Origin: Stenotrophomonas nematodicola
GTDB lineage: Bacteria > Pseudomonadota > Gammaproteobacteria > Xanthomonadales > Xanthomonadaceae
Assembly (NCBI RefSeq): GCF_009467805.1
Contig: NZ_WIAY01000008.1
Span: 91,321-155,320, forward strand
Length of the DNA stretch: 64,000 nt
Direction of reading: 5' to 3'
The first letter of the stretch is position 1, and every line of letters starts with the position of its first letter. Made by a program: the position numbers and the translations under genes. This document shows positions 52,522 to 62,310 of this stretch, in pieces. The notes beneath the pieces were generated by a model that was not told the DNA's origin, searched no databases, and saw only the letters and a list, made by a program, of their open reading frames with translations.

Positions 52522-53127
52522 TCAGGCGCCGGCGGCGCGCAGGCAGAAACCGCAGATCGACGCGACCAGCGCGTTCTCGTCGCCGTGCGCATCGCGGCTG
52601 GGCGCGGTCGGCCCGACCAGCGCTTCGGTGAACGCCCCGACGATGCAGGCTGCGGCGACGGCGGTGTCCTGCGCGGGAAAGCTGCCGTCCTCGATGCCAT
52701 CGGCAATGATGCGGCGGAACACGTCGCCGAACAGCCGGCGGCAGCGGATGCGTTCGGCTTCCACCTCCGGGTCCACCGGCTCGGCGATGAAGGCGTAGGC
52801 CAGACCGGGGCCGGCCAGCGCGCGGCGGACAAACGCGGTGATGGCGCGGCGCAGGCGCTCGGGGGCCGGCAACGGTTCGGCGGCGATCGCTTCGAAGATG
52901 CGCAGCTCGTGCGCCACTGCCGCCGTGAGCACCTCCACGAACAGCTCGGCCTTGGACGGGAAGTGCCGGTAGATCAGGCCCGTGGAAACGCCGGCCTCGG
53001 CCGCCACGGCGGTTACCGGGGCATTGCGGTAGCCGCCGGCCGCCACCAGCGCGCGGGTTGCCAGCAGGATCCGTTCACGGGCCCCGGCGAGGCGTTCTTC
53101 CATCAGGGCGGAGCGTTTGTAGGCCAT
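52522..53127 (-). CDS. TetR-family regulator beside leucine catabolism genes
   Basis: A 201-residue regulator with an N-terminal HTH (about residues 15-60: ILLATRALVAAGGYRNAPVT, then SVTAVAAEAGVSTGLIYRHF-type helix-turn-helix) and a C-terminal ligand domain with FAFI-like hydrophobic stretches (AYAFIAEPVD). It is divergent from the isovaleryl-CoA dehydrogenase gene, 95 bp away. A short palindrome (53142-53154) lies between them. It probably represses the leucine genes; in pseudomonads the regulator is the MerR-type LiuR, so this differs. Confidence 0.9.
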   Translation of the reverse strand: MAYKRSALMEERLAGARERILLATRALVAAGGYRNAPVTAVAAEAGVSTGLIYRHFPSKAELFVEVLTAAVAHELRIFEAIAAEPLPAPERLRRAITAFVRRALAGPGLAYAFIAEPVDPEVEAERIRCRRLFGDVFRRIIADGIEDGSFPAQDTAVAAACIVGAFTEALVGPTAPSRDAHGDENALVASICGFCLRAAGA

Positions 53128-53141
53128 TTGTTGATTCTATG

Positions 53142-53154
53142 TTCAATTTTTGAA
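53142..53154. promoter_or_regulatory. Candidate operator TTCAA-N3-TTGAA
   Basis: A perfect 5-bp inverted repeat (TTCAA/TTGAA, spacer TTT) just upstream of the TetR gene start and in the divergent spacer before the leucine genes. TGTTCAC near 53159 may extend the site. Function as a TetR operator is inferred from position. Confidence 0.5.
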
Positions 53155-53222
53155 TTTGTGTTCACTTCTTGATCGAAGCGGGCTACGCTGCGCCCATACC
53201 CAGCCGTCTCGGAGCCGCCCTC

Positions 53223-54386
53223 ATGCACGTCCCCACCATGAACTTCGATCTCGGCGAAGAGATCGACCTGCTGCGCCAGAGCGTGGCCCATTTTGCCTCT
53301 GCCGAGGTCGCGCCGCTGGCCGCCAAGGCCGATGAGGAGAACCTGTTCCCCAACGCGCTGTGGCGCAAGTTCGGCGAACAGGGCCTGCTCGGCCTGACCG
53401 TGGAGGAAGAATACGGCGGCAGCGGCATGGGCTACCTGGCCCACGTGGTGGCGATGGAAGAGATTTCGCGCGCCTCCGGCGGCATCGGCCTGTCCTACGG
53501 CGCGCACTCCAACCTGTGCGTGAACCAGCTGCGCAAGAACGGCACCGAAGAACAGAAGCGACGCTTCCTGCCCGGCCTGTGCAGCGGCGAGAAGGTGGGC
53601 GCGCTGGCGATGAGCGAACCGGGCGCGGGCTCGGACGTGGTGTCGATGAAGCTGCGCGCCGACAAGCGCGGCGACCACTACGTGCTCAACGGCAACAAGA
53701 TGTGGATCACCAACGGCCCCGACGCCGACGTTCTGGTGGTCTATGCCAAGACCGATCTGGCCGCCGGTGCCAAGGGCATCACCGCGTTCCTGGTCGAAAA
53801 GGGCATGAAGGGCTTCTCCACCGCGCAGAAGCTGGACAAGCTCGGCATGCGCGGTTCCAACACCTGTGAACTGGTGTTCGAGGACTGCGAAGTGCCCGAG
53901 GCCAATGTGCTGGGGGCGGTCGGCGGTGGCGTCAAGGTGCTGATGTCCGGCCTGGACTTCGAGCGCGTGGTGCTCTCCGGTGGGCCGCTGGGCCTGATGG
54001 CCGCTGCGATGGACGTGGTGATGCCGTACGTGCACGAGCGCAAGCAGTTCGGCGAGGCGATCGGCACCTTCCAGCTGATCCAGGCCAAACTGGCCGACAT
54101 GTATGTGGGCCTCAACGCCTGCCGTGCCTATGTGTACGCGGTGGCGCGCGCCTGCGACCAGGGCCGCACCACGCGCCAGGACGCGGCCGGTGCGATCCTG
54201 TACTCGGCCGAGAAAGCCACCTGGCTCACCGGCCAGGCAATCCAGATCCTCGGCGGCAACGGCTACATCAACGAGTACCCGACCGGCCGCCTGTGGCGCG
54301 ATGCCAAGCTGTACGAAATCGGCGCCGGCACCTCGGAGATCCGCCGCATGCTGATCGGCCGCGAACTGTTCCAGCGCACGCTGTAA
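53223..54386 (+). CDS. ivd: Isovaleryl-CoA dehydrogenase
   Basis: A 387-residue acyl-CoA dehydrogenase that converts isovaleryl-CoA to 3-methylcrotonyl-CoA. The catalytic Glu247 lies in [13 protein letters not shown], the position used by isovaleryl-CoA and not short-chain dehydrogenases, and FAD contacts are in [14 protein letters not shown]. The ATG at 53223 was preferred to an upstream ATG. It is followed at 14 bp by the methylcrotonyl-CoA carboxylase genes. Together they carry out two consecutive steps of leucine breakdown. Confidence 0.95.
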   Translation: MHVPTMNFDLGEEIDLLRQSVAHFASAEVAPLAAKADEENLFPNALWRKFGEQGLLGLTVEEEYGGSGMGYLAHVVAMEEISRASGGIGLSYGAHSNLCVNQLRKNGTEEQKRRFLPGLCSGEKVGALAMSEPGAGSDVVSMKLRADKRGDHYVLNGNKMWITNGPDADVLVVYAKTDLAAGAKGITAFLVEKGMKGFSTAQKLDKLGMRGSNTCELVFEDCEVPEANVLGAVGGGVKVLMSGLDFERVVLSGGPLGLMAAAMDVVMPYVHERKQFGEAIGTFQLIQAKLADMYVGLNACRAYVYAVARACDQGRTTRQDAAGAILYSAEKATWLTGQAIQILGGNGYINEYPTGRLWRDAKLYEIGAGTSEIRRMLIGRELFQRTL

Positions 54387-54399
54387 GGAAAGACACGCC

Positions 54400-56010
54400 A
54401 TGACGGTACTGAGCACCCAGCTGCAACCGGGCAGCGAGACCTTTGAAGCCAACCGCGCTGCGTTGCAGGCGGTGGTGGACGACCTGCGTGCCACGCTGGC
54501 GCAGACGGCGCTGGGCGGCAGCGAAGCGGCGCGGCAGAAGCACACCGCGCGCGGCAAGCTGCTGGTGCGCGACCGCATTGATGCGCTGCTCGATCCGGGC
54601 AGCGCGTTCCTGGAGATCGCGCCGCTGGCCGCGCACGGCATGTATGGCGACCCGATCCCGAGCGCGGGCGTGGTCGCCGGCATCGGCCGCGTGTCCGGCG
54701 TGGAGTGCGTGATCGTGGCCAACGATGCCACCGTCAAGGGCGGCACGTACTACCCGATGACGGTCAAGAAGCACCTGCGCGCGCAGGAAGTGGCCGAGCA
54801 GAACCGCCTGCCGTGCATCTACCTGGTCGATTCCGGCGGCGCCTTCCTGCCGCTGCAGGACGAGGTGTTCCCGGACCGCGATCATTTCGGCCGCATCTTC
54901 TACAACCAGGCCAACCTCTCGGCGCAGGGCATTCCGCAGATCGCCTGCGTGATGGGGTCGTGCACCGCCGGTGGCGCCTACGTGCCGGCGATGAGCGATG
55001 AAACGGTGATCGTGCGCGAGCAGGGCACCATCTTCCTCGGCGGCCCCCCGCTGGTGAAGGCGGCGACCGGTGAAGTGGTGACGGCCGAAGAACTCGGTGG
55101 CGCAGACGTGCACACGCGCATCTCCGGGGTGGCCGACCACATGGCCGACAACGACCTGCAGGCGCTGGCCCGGGTCCGCGCGATCATCGCCCAGCTCAAC
55201 TGGCGCAAACCCGAGCCGGCGCTGGCGATACAGGCGCCGGTGGAACCTCGGCATCCGGCCCACGAGCTGTACGGCGTCATCCCGGCCGACACCCGCAAGC
55301 CGTACGATGTGCGCGAAGTGATCATGCGCATCGTCGACGATTCGCGCTTCGATGAATTCAAGCCACGCTATGGCACCACGCTGGTCACCGGCTTCGCGCA
55401 CCTGCACGGCTACCCGGTGGGCATCATCGCCAACAACGGCATCCTGTTCTCCGAGTCCGCGCTGAAGGGCGCGCACTTCATCGAGCTGTGCACCCAGCGC
55501 GGCATACCGCTGGTGTTCCTGCAGAACATCACCGGCTTCATGGTCGGCCGCAAGTACGAACACGGCGGCATCGCCAAGGACGGGGCCAAGCTGGTGATGG
55601 CCGTGGCCTGCGCCAAGGTGCCCAAGTTCACCGTGGTGATCGGCGGCTCGTTCGGCGCCGGCAACTATGGCATGTGCGGGCGCGCCTACTCGCCCAACTT
55701 CCTGTGGATGTGGCCGAACGCGCGCATCGGCGTGATGGGCGGCGAACAGGCCGCCAGCGTGCTGGCCACGGTCAAACGCGATGGCATCGAGGCCAAGGGC
55801 GGGCAGTGGTCGGCGGACGAGGAAGACCGTTTTAAGTCGCCTGTCCGCGAGCAGTTCGAGCAGCAGGGGCACCCCTACTACGCCAGCGCACGGTTGTGGG
55901 ACGACGGCGTGATCGATCCGGCCGACACCCGGCGCGTGCTGGGCCTGGCACTGTCGGCCAGCCTCAACGCCCCGGCGCGGAAGACCGATTTCGGCGTGTT
56001 CCGCATGTAA
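54400..56010 (+). CDS. mccB: Methylcrotonyl-CoA carboxylase, carboxyltransferase (beta) subunit
   Basis: A 536-residue subunit that transfers the carboxyl group from carboxybiotin to 3-methylcrotonyl-CoA. It has the acyl-CoA carboxyltransferase stretches [20 protein letters not shown] and [17 protein letters not shown], and the late [19 protein letters not shown] that forms the oxyanion site. Length and the [19 protein letters not shown] segment match the MCC and not the propionyl subfamily. It lies 14 bp after ivd and 55 bp before mccA. Confidence 0.96.
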   Translation: MTVLSTQLQPGSETFEANRAALQAVVDDLRATLAQTALGGSEAARQKHTARGKLLVRDRIDALLDPGSAFLEIAPLAAHGMYGDPIPSAGVVAGIGRVSGVECVIVANDATVKGGTYYPMTVKKHLRAQEVAEQNRLPCIYLVDSGGAFLPLQDEVFPDRDHFGRIFYNQANLSAQGIPQIACVMGSCTAGGAYVPAMSDETVIVREQGTIFLGGPPLVKAATGEVVTAEELGGADVHTRISGVADHMADNDLQALARVRAIIAQLNWRKPEPALAIQAPVEPRHPAHELYGVIPADTRKPYDVREVIMRIVDDSRFDEFKPRYGTTLVTGFAHLHGYPVGIIANNGILFSESALKGAHFIELCTQRGIPLVFLQNITGFMVGRKYEHGGIAKDGAKLVMAVACAKVPKFTVVIGGSFGAGNYGMCGRAYSPNFLWMWPNARIGVMGGEQAASVLATVKRDGIEAKGGQWSADEEDRFKSPVREQFEQQGHPYYASARLWDDGVIDPADTRRVLGLALSASLNAPARKTDFGVFRM

Positions 56011-56065
56011 TGCACGGGCGGTGCCGCAGGGCGCCGCCGCCACTGGCCCGCGCAACGAGACCACC

Positions 56066-58051
56066 ATGTTCACCAAGATCCTGATCGCCAACCGAGGCGA
56101 AATCGCCTGCCGCGTCATCGCCACCTGCCAGCGCCTGGGCATCTCCACCGTGGCGGTGTATTCCGACGCTGACCGCAACGCGCGCCATGTGCGCATGGCC
56201 GACGAGGCCATCGCGATCGGCCCGGCGCCGGCGCGTGAGAGCTACCTGCGCGGCGATGCCATCCTCGACGCCGCACGCCGCACCGGCGCGCAGGCAATCC
56301 ATCCCGGTTATGGCTTCCTGTCCGAGAACGCCGACTTCGCCCAGGCCTGCGCCGAGGCCGGCATCGTGTTCATCGGCCCCTCCGCCGCGGCGATCCGCGC
56401 GATGGGCGACAAGAGCGCGGCCAAAGCGTTGATGCAGCAGGCCGGCGTGCCGCTCACCCCGGGCTACCACGGCGATGACCAGGCGCCGGAGTTCCTGCGC
56501 GGGCAGGCCGACGGCATCGGCTACCCGGTGCTGATCAAGGCCAGTGCCGGCGGCGGCGGCAAGGGCATGCGCCGCGTCGACAACAGCGCCGCCTTCGTTG
56601 AATCGCTGGCCAGCTGCCAGCGCGAGGCGCAGTCGGCGTTCGGCAACGCGCACGTGCTGGTGGAAAAATACGTCGAGCGACCGCGCCACATCGAGATCCA
56701 GGTGTTTGGCGACAGCCACGGCAATGTGGTGTACCTGTTCGAGCGCGACTGCTCGGTGCAGCGCCGCCATCAGAAGGTGCTGGAAGAGGCACCCGCGCCG
56801 GGCATGACCGCCGAACGGCGCGCCGCGATGGGCCAGGCAGCCGTGGATGCCGCGCGTGCGGTGAACTATGTCGGCGCTGGTACGGTGGAGTTCATCGCCG
56901 GTCCCGACGGCGATTTCTACTTCATGGAAATGAACACCCGCCTGCAGGTGGAGCATCCGGTCACCGAGTGCATTACCGGCACCGACCTGGTGGAGTGGCA
57001 GCTGCGCGTGGCCAGCGGCGAGCCGCTGCCGTTGCGCCAGGACCAACTGCAGATCCGCGGCCATGCGCTGGAGGCACGCCTGTACGCCGAAGATGCCGAC
57101 CGCGGCTTCCTGCCCTCCACCGGCACGCTGCGCCACCTGCGATTGCCGGCCGGCAGCGCGCACGTGCGCGTGGACGCCGGCGTCGAGCAGGGCGATGCGA
57201 TCACCCCGTTCTACGACCCGATGATCGCCAAGCTGATCGTGTGGGACGTGGACCGCGATGCCGCGCTGCGTCGCATGCAGCAGGCGCTGGCCGAGTGCGA
57301 GGTGGTCGGAGTGACGACCAACGCCGCGTTCCTGCGTCGACTGGTGATGACCGGTTCCTTCGCCCAGGCCAGGCTGGATACCGCGCTGATCGAGCGCGAG
57401 CAGGCCGCGCTGGCACCCAACGAAGGTGACAGCGACCCGGCCCTGTGGGCGTTGGCCGGCCTCGCCGCCGTGGCCAGCAGCGAGGCGGCCAGCGTGGACC
57501 CGCGCGACCGCCATTCGCCGTGGCAGGCCCAGGATGGCTGGCGCCTTGGCGCACCTGCCGCACGCCGGCTGACGCTGGAACACCGCGGCACCCAGCGTGT
57601 GATCGGCGTGACCGGCCAGCACACCGCCTGGTCGGTGCAACTGGACGACGGTGCCGCCCTGCCCGTGCATGGCGGCCTGGAGGCCGATGGCCTGCGCGTG
57701 CAGATCGGCGACCGGCTGCATCGCGCGCGCCTGGTCCGCGACGGCAACGAGCTGTATCTGTTCGGTGGCGACGGCGTGCAGCGCTTCACCGTGCACGACC
57801 CGGTCAGCGAGGCGGACCAGGCGGTTGTCGACGCGGGCAGCCTGCTCGCGCCGATGCCCGGCCGCATTGTCGCCACCTCGGTGGCGCCGGGCACGCGGGT
57901 TGCGCGTGGCGCGCCGCTGCTGGTGCTCGAAGCAATGAAGATGGAACACACCCTGCAGGCACCGGCCGACGGCGTCGTGCAGGGCTACCGGGTCAAGGCC
58001 GGCGACCAGGTCGGTGATGGCGCGGTGCTGGTGGATTTCGAGGCGGATTAG
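56066..58051 (+). CDS. mccA: Methylcrotonyl-CoA carboxylase, biotin-containing (alpha) subunit
   Basis: A 661-residue protein. The biotin carboxylase domain spans about residues 1-450 (KILIANRGEIACRVI, ATP-grasp loop KASAGGGGKGMRRV, and EMNTRLQVEHPVTE). The C-terminal carrier has Lys625 in VLEAMKMEHTL, the biotinylation site charged by BirA (5544-6524). It carboxylates methylcrotonyl-CoA with the mccB subunit. The ATG at 56066 begins at the conserved N-terminus. Neither an AUH-type hydratase nor HMG-CoA lyase is present in this cluster. Confidence 0.96.
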   Translation: MFTKILIANRGEIACRVIATCQRLGISTVAVYSDADRNARHVRMADEAIAIGPAPARESYLRGDAILDAARRTGAQAIHPGYGFLSENADFAQACAEAGIVFIGPSAAAIRAMGDKSAAKALMQQAGVPLTPGYHGDDQAPEFLRGQADGIGYPVLIKASAGGGGKGMRRVDNSAAFVESLASCQREAQSAFGNAHVLVEKYVERPRHIEIQVFGDSHGNVVYLFERDCSVQRRHQKVLEEAPAPGMTAERRAAMGQAAVDAARAVNYVGAGTVEFIAGPDGDFYFMEMNTRLQVEHPVTECITGTDLVEWQLRVASGEPLPLRQDQLQIRGHALEARLYAEDADRGFLPSTGTLRHLRLPAGSAHVRVDAGVEQGDAITPFYDPMIAKLIVWDVDRDAALRRMQQALAECEVVGVTTNAAFLRRLVMTGSFAQARLDTALIEREQAALAPNEGDSDPALWALAGLAAVASSEAASVDPRDRHSPWQAQDGWRLGAPAARRLTLEHRGTQRVIGVTGQHTAWSVQLDDGAALPVHGGLEADGLRVQIGDRLHRARLVRDGNELYLFGGDGVQRFTVHDPVSEADQAVVDAGSLLAPMPGRIVATSVAPGTRVARGAPLLVLEAMKMEHTLQAPADGVVQGYRVKAGDQVGDGAVLVDFEAD

Positions 58052-58087
58052 GCCCGACCGCGGGGAACGGCCATCGCGTCCCCGCGC

Positions 58088-59254
58088 TCAACCCGCGTCC
58101 GCGCCAGGCGTCTTCTCCCAGACGCGCTGGCCGGGATCGAATTCGGTCGTGGTCATCTGTGCCGCGCGCCAGCCGACGCCACAGATGGCCATCGGGCCTT
58201 CGGCCATCGGGTCGAGTCCGAGCAGGCGCTCGATCTCATGCTCGTTGATGGCCGCGGTAACAAACGCACCCAGCTTCTGCTGGGTCGCGCACAGCAGCAA
58301 CTGCTGGGAAAGGTGCCCCACATCCAGCGTCACGGCGCGGTAGGCCTTGGCGTGGTTGCGGTACTTCCAGTAGGTACGCGGGTAGCGTGGTGCCAGCACC
58401 ACCAGCACGTGCGCATCGGCAAACCAGTGCTGCCCGGCCAGCGCCGACAGCGCCACCTCACGCAGGCGGGTGTCATCGCCAGGCAACCGCGTCAGCGCAT
58501 GCGAGGCGGGATCGTAGTGATGGATGCCCGTCGCCAGCCCGGCAACGTTCTGCACGAGCAGGTAGGCCTCGGTGGGATGCAATCCACCGGCTGACGGCAC
58601 GTTCTTCTTGAAGAAAATGCTGTCGGCCTGGAGGTCATAGCGGCCGGTGGCAGCGAAGACACGCTTGAGCAGACGCGCAAGCTCCTGCAGCGGCAACGCG
58701 TGGGCGGTATCGAAGTTGCGGCAGGTCGCACGCGACTGCAGCAGCGCGTCGAAGGCGTCTTCCTCTGGATGCGGAAGCAGCGTGGTGACGCCATCCCGTC
58801 GCGCCACCGCCGGTGGTGGTGGACCCAGGTTCCCGCGCAGGCCTGCGGCGGTCTGCATGCCGGCTGATTCGAGCGCGGCGGCGCTGTCCTGGCCCTGCCA
58901 GCGTCCCATCCAGTGGGCGATCGCGGCCGGTCCCCACCAGTGCATGCCGCGGAGCTGCTCATCGCGCGTGCGCAACGGATGCGCGCGGTCGCGGATGAAC
59001 ACCAGGCCTCCCTCGACCAGGATCCGCAGCACGTCGGCGTCGGCATCGGCAGGGGGCGCGCTCCAGCGTTGCGCGTCGAAGCGTCCCAGCAGCAGCACCG
59101 CAGACGCATCCAGCTCCAGCGGCGCATCCAGATGCGGTGCCAGCGCCAGCCATCGAAGGTGCGTATCCACGCCACTGCCGCCAAGCAGCACGCTCTGCAG
59201 CGAGAATGACACTTCGCACTGCGGCTCGAGATGCACGATTCCGCAACGCCGCAT
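58088..59254 (-). CDS. SagB-like nitroreductase, putative peptide maturation dehydrogenase
   Basis: A protein of about 388 residues with a C-terminal FMN nitroreductase domain: SRATCRNFDTAHALPLQELA (about 190-210), NVPSAGGLHPTEAYLLVQNV and the cofactor-contacting LDPMAEGPMAICGVGWR. An N-terminal region of about 160 residues is not a standard nitroreductase (HLRWLALAPHLDAPLELDAS). This layout matches the putative peptide maturation dehydrogenase family found beside NHLP-related precursors. SagB-type enzymes oxidise azolines in RiPP maturation. The start is uncertain (59254 or 59272). It is divergent from the precursor gene. Confidence 0.75.
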   Translation of the reverse strand: MRRCGIVHLEPQCEVSFSLQSVLLGGSGVDTHLRWLALAPHLDAPLELDASAVLLLGRFDAQRWSAPPADADADVLRILVEGGLVFIRDRAHPLRTRDEQLRGMHWWGPAAIAHWMGRWQGQDSAAALESAGMQTAAGLRGNLGPPPPAVARRDGVTTLLPHPEEDAFDALLQSRATCRNFDTAHALPLQELARLLKRVFAATGRYDLQADSIFFKKNVPSAGGLHPTEAYLLVQNVAGLATGIHHYDPASHALTRLPGDDTRLREVALSALAGQHWFADAHVLVVLAPRYPRTYWKYRNHAKAYRAVTLDVGHLSQQLLLCATQQKLGAFVTAAINEHEIERLLGLDPMAEGPMAICGVGWRAAQMTTTEFDPGQRVWEKTPGADAG

Positions 59255-59476
59255 CGACCTGCCTGCTTCCATTTCCACGCCGTCCTCAGTGCTTCGCGGA
59301 TCGCATCCGCCCTTCGTTGTCGGCATCCCTGCCGTATTCTTCAGCCCCACCCGCCCACGCGTGGGCATGCCACATTCAAGTCGCCCCTGCTCTGGCCGCT
59401 ACCGATCGCAGGCTTGCCGGCCTTGCCTGGCGCCCTGCCCCGTCGCCACCACGCTTCTTCTGTCGAGACTGCCCGC

Positions 59477-59779
59477 ATGTCGAGTGAAAAGACCCCCCTG
59501 AGCCCCGCCGATGCCATCAAGCTGCTGGACCTGCTGTCCAGCGATGCCGACTTCCGCGCCCGTTTCGCTGCCAGCCCTGCGCAGGCATTGAGCGAGATCG
59601 ATGCATCCCTGGGCGAAGCGTCGGTGCTGTGCTGTCTCGACGGCACGCTGGCATCGCCTGCGGAGTTCGAGGCGGCTCGCGAGGCATTGCTGGACCACCT
59701 CACCCGGGTGACGATGTTCAACAACCCTCACTGCTTCGTCACCGGCGAGGTGGATGCCTCGCTCAAGCGCACGCCCTGA
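59477..59779 (+). CDS. Putative NHLP-related RiPP precursor peptide
   Basis: A 100-residue protein whose N-terminal half (PADAIKLLDLLSSDADFRAR and AASPAQALSEI) resembles the nitrile-hydratase-like (NHLP) leader family: a helical leader with a D-x-x-FR-x-x-F/L-x-x-xP-x-x-AL pattern. The second half has three Cys (52, 53, 86), VLCCLDGTLASP and the tail MFNNPHCFVTGEVD. No GG/GA cleavage site is evident. It starts at ATG 59477 and is divergent from the dehydrogenase and convergent with the cyclase. The modified-peptide role is inferred from family resemblance. Confidence 0.7.
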   Translation: MSSEKTPLSPADAIKLLDLLSSDADFRARFAASPAQALSEIDASLGEASVLCCLDGTLASPAEFEAAREALLDHLTRVTMFNNPHCFVTGEVDASLKRTP

Positions 59780-59786
59780 CCAGGGA

Positions 59787-62297
59787 TCAGCGAACGGCCG
59801 CGACAGCGGGGCAGCCCGCTGCCGGGCAACGCTGCACGGCCAGCCTGGCGTCGTGCACGTTCAGCGCCTGCATGGCGTAGGAGCCGGCGCTTTCGGCATA
59901 CGCGCGGCCGCGATTGGCAAGCAGCCACTGCCGTTCCCGTTCCGCATCCTGCTCCGCGCCTTCGGCAAGATAGGCCCTGCGCAGCGCGCTGTGGACCTGG
60001 TACAGCTCGCTGCCGTCTTCCAGCGCCTTCAACCGCGCCACGGACTGTCCGGTCTTTCCGCGCCGCGCCAGTTCCACTGCATCCACGATGGACACCACCT
60101 GCGCCGCCCGGGCATCGCCGAGCTGGCGTGCCAGCGGCAGCAGAGTGGGCAGGTAGTGGGGCGCGACGCGATCCAGGCCGGCGCGTTGTGCGGCGTAGAC
60201 GGCCACGGCGGCAAAGTACAGGCGCTGGCCGCGGTCATCGGTGTCGCTGCGCCCGGCCTGCCGCAGCAGCGGCTGCACCAGCCGGTGGAACTCGGCTTCG
60301 GTGGGAGGCTGCCCGGTCCCGCTGCGCACCGACAGGTCGATGACGCCAAACAGTTCGCACACCTGGACCGAGGTCCCGCAGTCGGCGGCCGCCTGCTGGG
60401 CCGAACGGCGTGCCGCATCGGTATTGCCCTGGTCCAGCGCCAGTGACGTGCGCTCCAGCCAGTTGCCCGGATCGTTCTTTTCCAGCTTTCCCAGCAGTCG
60501 GGTGGCGGCGGCAACGTCGCCGGACGCCGCCAGCGCGGCGACGCGCTGACGGGTCCCCTGCCCGCCACTGGAGACGGCCGCCTCGTTGAAGGTGCGCAGC
60601 GCCTGGCCGAATTTGTTCTGCGCCAGCTGGGTACGGCCAAGCAGGTCCACGGCCAGGCTGCGCAGGGGGTACTGCATGACATCGCCGTGGCGCACCGCCT
60701 GCTCGGCCACCGCGTAACGGCCCATGTCCAGCTCGGACAGACCGTAGTTGATGTGCGCGCCGTGATGGTCCGGGTAGAGATCGGCCAGCAGTTTCCACTT
60801 CTCTGCGGCTGCGGCCTGGCCCGGCTCGCTCAATTCCAGTTTCCACGCATCCAGGTACAGCGCCTCGCGCGCGGTGAGGCGGTCACGCAGCAGAACGGCC
60901 TTGGCCAGCAGCTCGCGCGCCGGGTCGCGCTGCCCGCGGCTGACCTGGATGCGCAACTGGGCCAGATAGGCGAAGGCGAACTCCGGGTCCAGCCGGGTCG
61001 CCTGCTCGAAATACGCCAGTGCCTGCGGCATGCGATGTTGACCGTAGGCCGCCAGCCCTTTGGCATAGGCGTTGAGCGCATCCAGATTGGCGGTGGCCAC
61101 TTCCGGAAGCGGTGCCGAGGTACGGTCGATATCCTGGAGGGCTTCACCCAGACGGCCACGCAGGCTGGCAACCACATGATCGGTGGAGGCCAGCACCGAT
61201 TCCAGCCCGCGGCCATCGGCATAGTCGGAGTAGACCGTCTCGCCGCTGGCCGGGTCGACCACTTCAACCGAGACGCGCAGCTTGCCGTGCACTTCCAGCA
61301 CCGACGGCAGAATGATCGCGCGCGCGCCATCCCGTGCCGCCACCTCCAGTGCAAGACGCCGGTCGAGGCGGACATCGGGCGCACGCCGCATCCGGGTCAG
61401 CGTATCGCGCACCTTCATGTCGCTGAGCACGTTGACGAAGCGCGACTGCTCCAGGCTGATCCGGAACGCCTGCTGCAGGCTGTCGTCGAGCAGAACATTG
61501 CCGGTGAGGTTGTTGACGTCCCCCACCACGACCCAGTCGCGCTCGGCAAACGCGATCGCCGGCTCCGGCCGCAGCAGCATCCAGCCGCCCACGGCCAGCG
61601 CCGCCACCAGCAGTGCTTCAGCAGCCAACGCGGGCGGCTGCCGCCACAGCGGAATGTCGCGGCGCGCCTTGGCGTTGCCGCGCGGCATGCGCAGCGGCGC
61701 GAAGCCGATCTCGCCCACCTCGAAGACCTCCTGGGTGGTCGGCACGCCCTTGAAGCGCCAGCGGCCGTGCGACTTCCACAACAGGCGCTCGCCGCGCTCG
61801 CCCAGTTCGCCGGTGACGCGATGGGTCAGCGATTCGGCCACGGCCGACAGCAGGATCTGGCCGGGGCGGGCCAGCGTCATCAGGCGCGCGGCCATCGGTT
61901 TGGCCAGGCCCTCGACCTCGAGCGACTTGGCCCCGACCTTGATCGCCTCGGGGCTGTTTTCCCAGGTCAGCACTTCGCCAACGTGAAGACCGGAACGGGC
62001 ACGCAGCACGATGCCGCGTTCCTCGCCGATCTGCTGCAGGCCGCGCTGGTAATCCAGTGCGAAGCCGAGCGCATCGATGGCGCGTTCGAAGAGGAGGAAC
62101 AGACCGTCGGAGCGGTCGATCTGATGGCCGTTCCACTGCTGCTGCAGGGTCAGCACCAGGCGGTCGTGCTGCTGGAACAACTCGGCCGCGGCGCTGTCGC
62201 CGATACGCTCGACCAGGATCAGCGAGTCGCACAGGTCGGTGAACAGCAGAGCCCGCAACTGCGGGGTCTGGGTCGACGTTCCGATGTCGCCATTCAT
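59787..62297 (-). CDS. Class III nucleotidyl cyclase with TPR region (GuaX-like; peptide modification system cyclase)
   Basis: An 836-residue membrane protein. A class III cyclase domain (about 1-165) has metal Asp21 (LLFTDLCDS) and Asp64 (RSDGLFLLF), and the transition-state Arg138 (MAARLM); the usual Asn before it is a Pro. One membrane helix follows (about 224-242), then a periplasmic or cytoplasmic region with many TPR repeats (about 390-800). In X. campestris the neighbouring XC_0250 cyclase makes cGMP and acts with a cNMP-binding GGDEF protein. Here it sits 13 bp after such a gene and beside a putative modified-peptide pair. ATP versus GTP use cannot be told. Confidence 0.8.
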   Translation of the reverse strand: MNGDIGTSTQTPQLRALLFTDLCDSLILVERIGDSAAAELFQQHDRLVLTLQQQWNGHQIDRSDGLFLLFERAIDALGFALDYQRGLQQIGEERGIVLRARSGLHVGEVLTWENSPEAIKVGAKSLEVEGLAKPMAARLMTLARPGQILLSAVAESLTHRVTGELGERGERLLWKSHGRWRFKGVPTTQEVFEVGEIGFAPLRMPRGNAKARRDIPLWRQPPALAAEALLVAALAVGGWMLLRPEPAIAFAERDWVVVGDVNNLTGNVLLDDSLQQAFRISLEQSRFVNVLSDMKVRDTLTRMRRAPDVRLDRRLALEVAARDGARAIILPSVLEVHGKLRVSVEVVDPASGETVYSDYADGRGLESVLASTDHVVASLRGRLGEALQDIDRTSAPLPEVATANLDALNAYAKGLAAYGQHRMPQALAYFEQATRLDPEFAFAYLAQLRIQVSRGQRDPARELLAKAVLLRDRLTAREALYLDAWKLELSEPGQAAAAEKWKLLADLYPDHHGAHINYGLSELDMGRYAVAEQAVRHGDVMQYPLRSLAVDLLGRTQLAQNKFGQALRTFNEAAVSSGGQGTRQRVAALAASGDVAAATRLLGKLEKNDPGNWLERTSLALDQGNTDAARRSAQQAAADCGTSVQVCELFGVIDLSVRSGTGQPPTEAEFHRLVQPLLRQAGRSDTDDRGQRLYFAAVAVYAAQRAGLDRVAPHYLPTLLPLARQLGDARAAQVVSIVDAVELARRGKTGQSVARLKALEDGSELYQVHSALRRAYLAEGAEQDAERERQWLLANRGRAYAESAGSYAMQALNVHDARLAVQRCPAAGCPAVAAVR

Positions 62298-62310
62298 GCC
62301 GCTCTCCCGA

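Noticed and set aside
55964..57949. A long minus-strand frame across mccA
   Set aside because: Antisense shadow of mccA; it lacks recognisable motifs.
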